Source: Pseudomonas wenzhouensis (lineage in GTDB: Bacteria > Pseudomonadota > Gammaproteobacteria > Pseudomonadales > Pseudomonadaceae). Taken from it: a stretch of 64,000 nucleotides of DNA. The stretch spans positions 2,294,001-2,358,000 of the forward strand of contig NZ_CP072610.1 of assembly GCF_021029445.1 (NCBI RefSeq). Reading direction: 5' to 3'. Position 1 is the stretch's first letter. Each line of letters opens with the position of its first letter. The notes beneath the pieces are model-generated. The model was given only the letters and a program-made list of their open reading frames with translations, made no database searches and had not been told where the DNA came from. The position numbers and the translations under genes were made by a program. Below are positions 62,062 through 64,000 of the stretch, piece after piece.

Positions 62062-62622
62062 ATGCAGGCCGTTTCCGTCGCCTCTCGGCAATTGCTGGTG
62101 CTCGAACCCTTCGTGATGATGACAGACACCCTGATGACGGCGCTGCAGGCAGCGGGGTGGGTTGTGCAACGTTGCACGGCCGGGGAGCTCAACGCTCGGG
62201 GCGGTGATGCGCTGCTGCTGTACCTCGACCGGCAACCCGGGCAGATGCTGCGCGAACAACTGCGACGCACGGGCCTTGCCTGTGTTGCGCTGGCAGATGC
62301 TGGATGGCTGCAGCAGGTCGATGAGCTGCAATTGAGCACCTGGCTCTTTCGCATCCTGCCCGCAGCGGTCGACCATTGGCTCTTGCTGGACGTGCTGCAA
62401 CAGGCCGAGCGGGCCAAGCCCTGGTTGGTCGACAGCGCCTTGCAGCCGCGCCAGAAGCACAACGATGCGCCGGTAACGCTGGAGGACTACATCCTGCGTG
62501 CCGAGTTGCAGGCGTTGAACGATGTGCTTAGCCGTTATCGCAACATGAGCCAAGCCGCGCGTACGCTTGGTGTATCCAGACCGACACTGTATCGCTTGCT
62601 GCACAAGCATCGCCTGCGTTGA
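62062..62622 (+). CDS. Fis-type HTH transcription regulator
   Basis: A 186-residue protein. The C-terminal 45 residues are a Fis-type HTH (LNDVLSRYRNMSQAARTLGVSRPTLYRLLHKH) as found at the end of NtrC-like activators. The N-terminal part (VLEPFVMMTDTLMTALQAAGW) looks like a receiver-like or truncated input domain without a phosphorylation Asp that I can see. It has no AAA+ sigma-54 activator domain. Divergent from the cytochrome/catalase operon, which it may regulate. No operator was resolved in 61844-62061. Confidence 0.8.
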   Translation: MQAVSVASRQLLVLEPFVMMTDTLMTALQAAGWVVQRCTAGELNARGGDALLLYLDRQPGQMLREQLRRTGLACVALADAGWLQQVDELQLSTWLFRILPAAVDHWLLLDVLQQAERAKPWLVDSALQPRQKHNDAPVTLEDYILRAELQALNDVLSRYRNMSQAARTLGVSRPTLYRLLHKHRLR

Positions 62623-62691
62623 GCACTATGGCTGTAACGCCCATGAAACACTGCTAATGTGCTCGCAACATCCATCACCAAGGAGTTTTTC

Positions 62692-63159
62692 ATGCACCCG
62701 TTCGATGCCAAGAAACCGCCGCAACTGGCTTTACTGCTGGGATACGCCGGGCTGGTGCCGTTTGTCAGTGGTGCGCTGGGAATCTGGGGCATTCCCATGG
62801 GCTGGCGGCCTTTCGTGCTCGATGCCTTGCTCGATTACGCTGCCGTGATTCTGGCTTTCATGGGCGCCATTCACTGGGGCCTGGCCATGCGTGGCGAGGC
62901 GAGCGATATCAAAGCCAGGCTGCAACTGGGGCTTTCGGTGATCCCGCCCTTGCTGGGTTGGGCTGCGCTGGCGGGCGGGCTGCCGATGGCGCTGTCGCTG
63001 CCCGTTTTCCTGTTCGCCTTCATTGGCCTGTATCTGGCCGATATGCATGCAGTACGCGAGGGGCTCGCGCCGCAGTGGTATCCGGCATTGCGCAAGCCGC
63101 TTACGCTGGCAGTGTGTCTGAGCCTGCTAGTGGCCTGGGCCAGCGTGCTGATCCACTGA
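62692..63159 (+). CDS. DUF3429-family membrane protein
   Basis: A 155-residue inner membrane protein with about five helices (LALLLGYAGLVPFVSGAL; VLDALLDYAAVILAFMGAIHWG; ...). The segment AFMGAIHWG is characteristic of DUF3429. AAGGAG lies upstream of the ATG at 62692. Its last 33 bp overlap the end of the convergent NadR-like gene. Function unknown. Confidence 0.85.
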   Translation: MHPFDAKKPPQLALLLGYAGLVPFVSGALGIWGIPMGWRPFVLDALLDYAAVILAFMGAIHWGLAMRGEASDIKARLQLGLSVIPPLLGWAALAGGLPMALSLPVFLFAFIGLYLADMHAVREGLAPQWYPALRKPLTLAVCLSLLVAWASVLIH

Positions 63160-63678
63160 GCCGAGCAGCGCTGCAACCTGCTGCAGCGCGGCTTCGCGCC
63201 GTTCATCCCAGCTACCGGACAGTTGGCTGAAGCGCTGTCCGTTGGCCTGCAACCAATCGCGACAGGCCTGATGAAACGCCTGGCGCTCTGCCAGCCCTGG
63301 CTGACAACGCTGGCCGTCGCTGACCCAGGGTACGCCGGCGGGGTCGAGCAGCAGGTGTTGGTCGTAGCGACGGGCGAGCAATTCACCTTCTAGCCAGTCC
63401 GGGCAATCGCCAAACAGGCAGCGGCTCCAGAGCATGTTGCTCAGCAGGTGCGTGTCGAGAATCAGCAGCGCCGGCTGTGTTGCTCGCGCAGCATCTTCCC
63501 AGGCCAGTTGGCCGCGCGCGATGTCGCTGATGTCGGCATAGCCGGTATCGCGCTGCTGCTCATCGATGAAGTGGCGCACGTACTCGCCGACCACCAGGCC
63601 ACCGAAGTGTGTCTGTATCTCTGCCGCGAGCCAGCTCTTGCCGCTGGATTCCGGCCCGGTCAGCACCAGCACTTTCAT
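63127..63678 (-). CDS. NadR-like nicotinamide riboside kinase / AAA ATPase
   Basis: A 183-residue P-loop kinase. Walker A is GPESSGKS at residues 8-15, with GEYVRHF, DTHLLSNMLWS (Walker B type D-T) and LLLDPAGVPWVSDGQR as in the ribosylnicotinamide kinase domain of NadR. It would phosphorylate nicotinamide riboside to NMN. It overlaps pnuC by 4 bp (63675-63678), the transporter for the same compound, which strongly supports the role. Confidence 0.85.
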   Translation of the reverse strand: MKVLVLTGPESSGKSWLAAEIQTHFGGLVVGEYVRHFIDEQQRDTGYADISDIARGQLAWEDAARATQPALLILDTHLLSNMLWSRCLFGDCPDWLEGELLARRYDQHLLLDPAGVPWVSDGQRCQPGLAERQAFHQACRDWLQANGQRFSQLSGSWDERREAALQQVAALLGSVDQHAGPGH

Positions 63679-64000
63679 GCGGCGTACCGCAAGGCCGGGT
63701 CGCGCCGCCAGCTCAGCCAGCCGCTGACGGCCAGCGCGGTGAAGGCTGCGTAGAGTGCAGCTGTCAGGTACAGCTCGCTGTGCAGGAAGAACGCCACGTA
63801 ACAGAGGTCTACCAGCACCCAAAGCGCCCAGCACTGCAAGCGCTTCTGCGCCATCCATAGCTGCGCCACCAGGCTGAAGGCCGTGAGCGCCGAATCCAGC
63901 CAGGGCGAGCTGGCATCGGTGTAGGTGGCCATCAGATGGCCGAGCAGCCAGGCGCCGAGCGCGCCGATCAGCAATCCCGCGAGGATCGCCCGTGCAGTCA
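63675..64000 (-). CDS. pnuC: Nicotinamide riboside transporter PnuC, partial
   Basis: The C-terminal part of PnuC; the frame remains open to the window edge. It shows several membrane helices and the PnuC segments WLDSALTAFSLVAQLWMAQK and CWALWVLVDLCYVAFFLHSE. The N-terminus lies beyond 64000. It forms a salvage pair with the kinase gene, which overlaps it by 4 bp. Confidence 0.88.
   Translation of the reverse strand, partial: TARAILAGLLIGALGAWLLGHLMATYTDASSPWLDSALTAFSLVAQLWMAQKRLQCWALWVLVDLCYVAFFLHSELYLTAALYAAFTALAVSGWLSWRRDPALRYAA

Noticed and set aside
1..64000. CRISPR arrays, rRNA genes, prophage structural genes, secretion or restriction systems
   Set aside because: No regularly spaced repeats, no rRNA-like segments and no such gene families were seen. 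Repeats found are palindromes and one IS.

Overview
This 64 kb window is a GC-rich Pseudomonas chromosome segment. The gene content and order (OprF porin, cobA-nasA-nirDB-kinase-transporter, earP-efp, cysI with its DUF934 partner, cti, metH, nfuA) point to the P. mendocina/pseudoalcaligenes/oleovorans side of the genus; the species is an inference. Almost all genes are ordinary chromosomal ones. Accessory DNA is limited to a decayed island at a tRNA-Ser gene and one insertion sequence.

1-16.3 kb: after an OprF/OmpA porin comes an assimilatory nitrate region, all on the minus strand: cobA (siroheme precursor), nasA (nitrate reductase, broken by a frameshift that cuts off its C-terminal [2Fe-2S] domain), nirD, nirB, a PP2C phosphatase/Ser-Thr kinase fusion, a NarK-type nitrate transporter, a PL7 alginate-lyase-like protein, a thioesterase and a nitrate ABC transporter (nrtA-nrtB-nrtD). 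Three transcription units (nirB, narK, nrtA) have the same leader: a sigma-54-type promoter, two stem-loops with A1/G4 hexanucleotide loops (the ANTAR/NasT RNA signature), and an intrinsic terminator before the first gene. This implies NtrC/sigma-54 initiation plus NasT antitermination; nasS and nasT are not in the window. A 56-residue exported peptide gene lies just upstream of the narK promoter.

16.3-25.6 kb: small hypothetical genes, an enoyl-CoA hydratase, then tRNA-Ser(GGA) followed by a ~3 kb decayed island: an integrase N-terminal fragment, a gene remnant, a membrane-anchored Pro/Gln-rich protein, an intact MqsR/MqsA toxin-antitoxin pair with its operator, and two paralogous micro-ORFs on either side of mqsRA. 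A degenerate copy of the tRNA 3' end marks the right edge. Then earP-efp (EF-P Arg32 rhamnosylation), with an IS1182-family element inserted in the loop of the efp terminator, flanked by CTAG duplications.

25.6-38 kb: a LysR regulator and several transporters, class II DAHP synthase, and a five-gene minus-strand operon (flavin monooxygenase, bile-acid/sodium symporter-family transporter, SDR, TauE-like permease, D-aminoacylase-like amidohydrolase) divergent from an AraC regulator. It looks like an uncharacterised catabolic cluster. A spermidine-synthase-like protein follows.

38-64 kb: DEAD-box helicase, DUF934-cysI, a periplasmic binding protein, a chemoreceptor, an RlmN/Cfr-family radical SAM enzyme, a second D-aminoacylase-like amidohydrolase, DUF5924/DUF2914, DUF1883, a possible PD-(D/E)XK-like protein, metH and cti divergent around a MetR box, nfuA, a catalase-like/cytochrome c pair divergent from a Fis-type regulator, DUF3429, and a NadR-like kinase with pnuC, which runs off the right edge.
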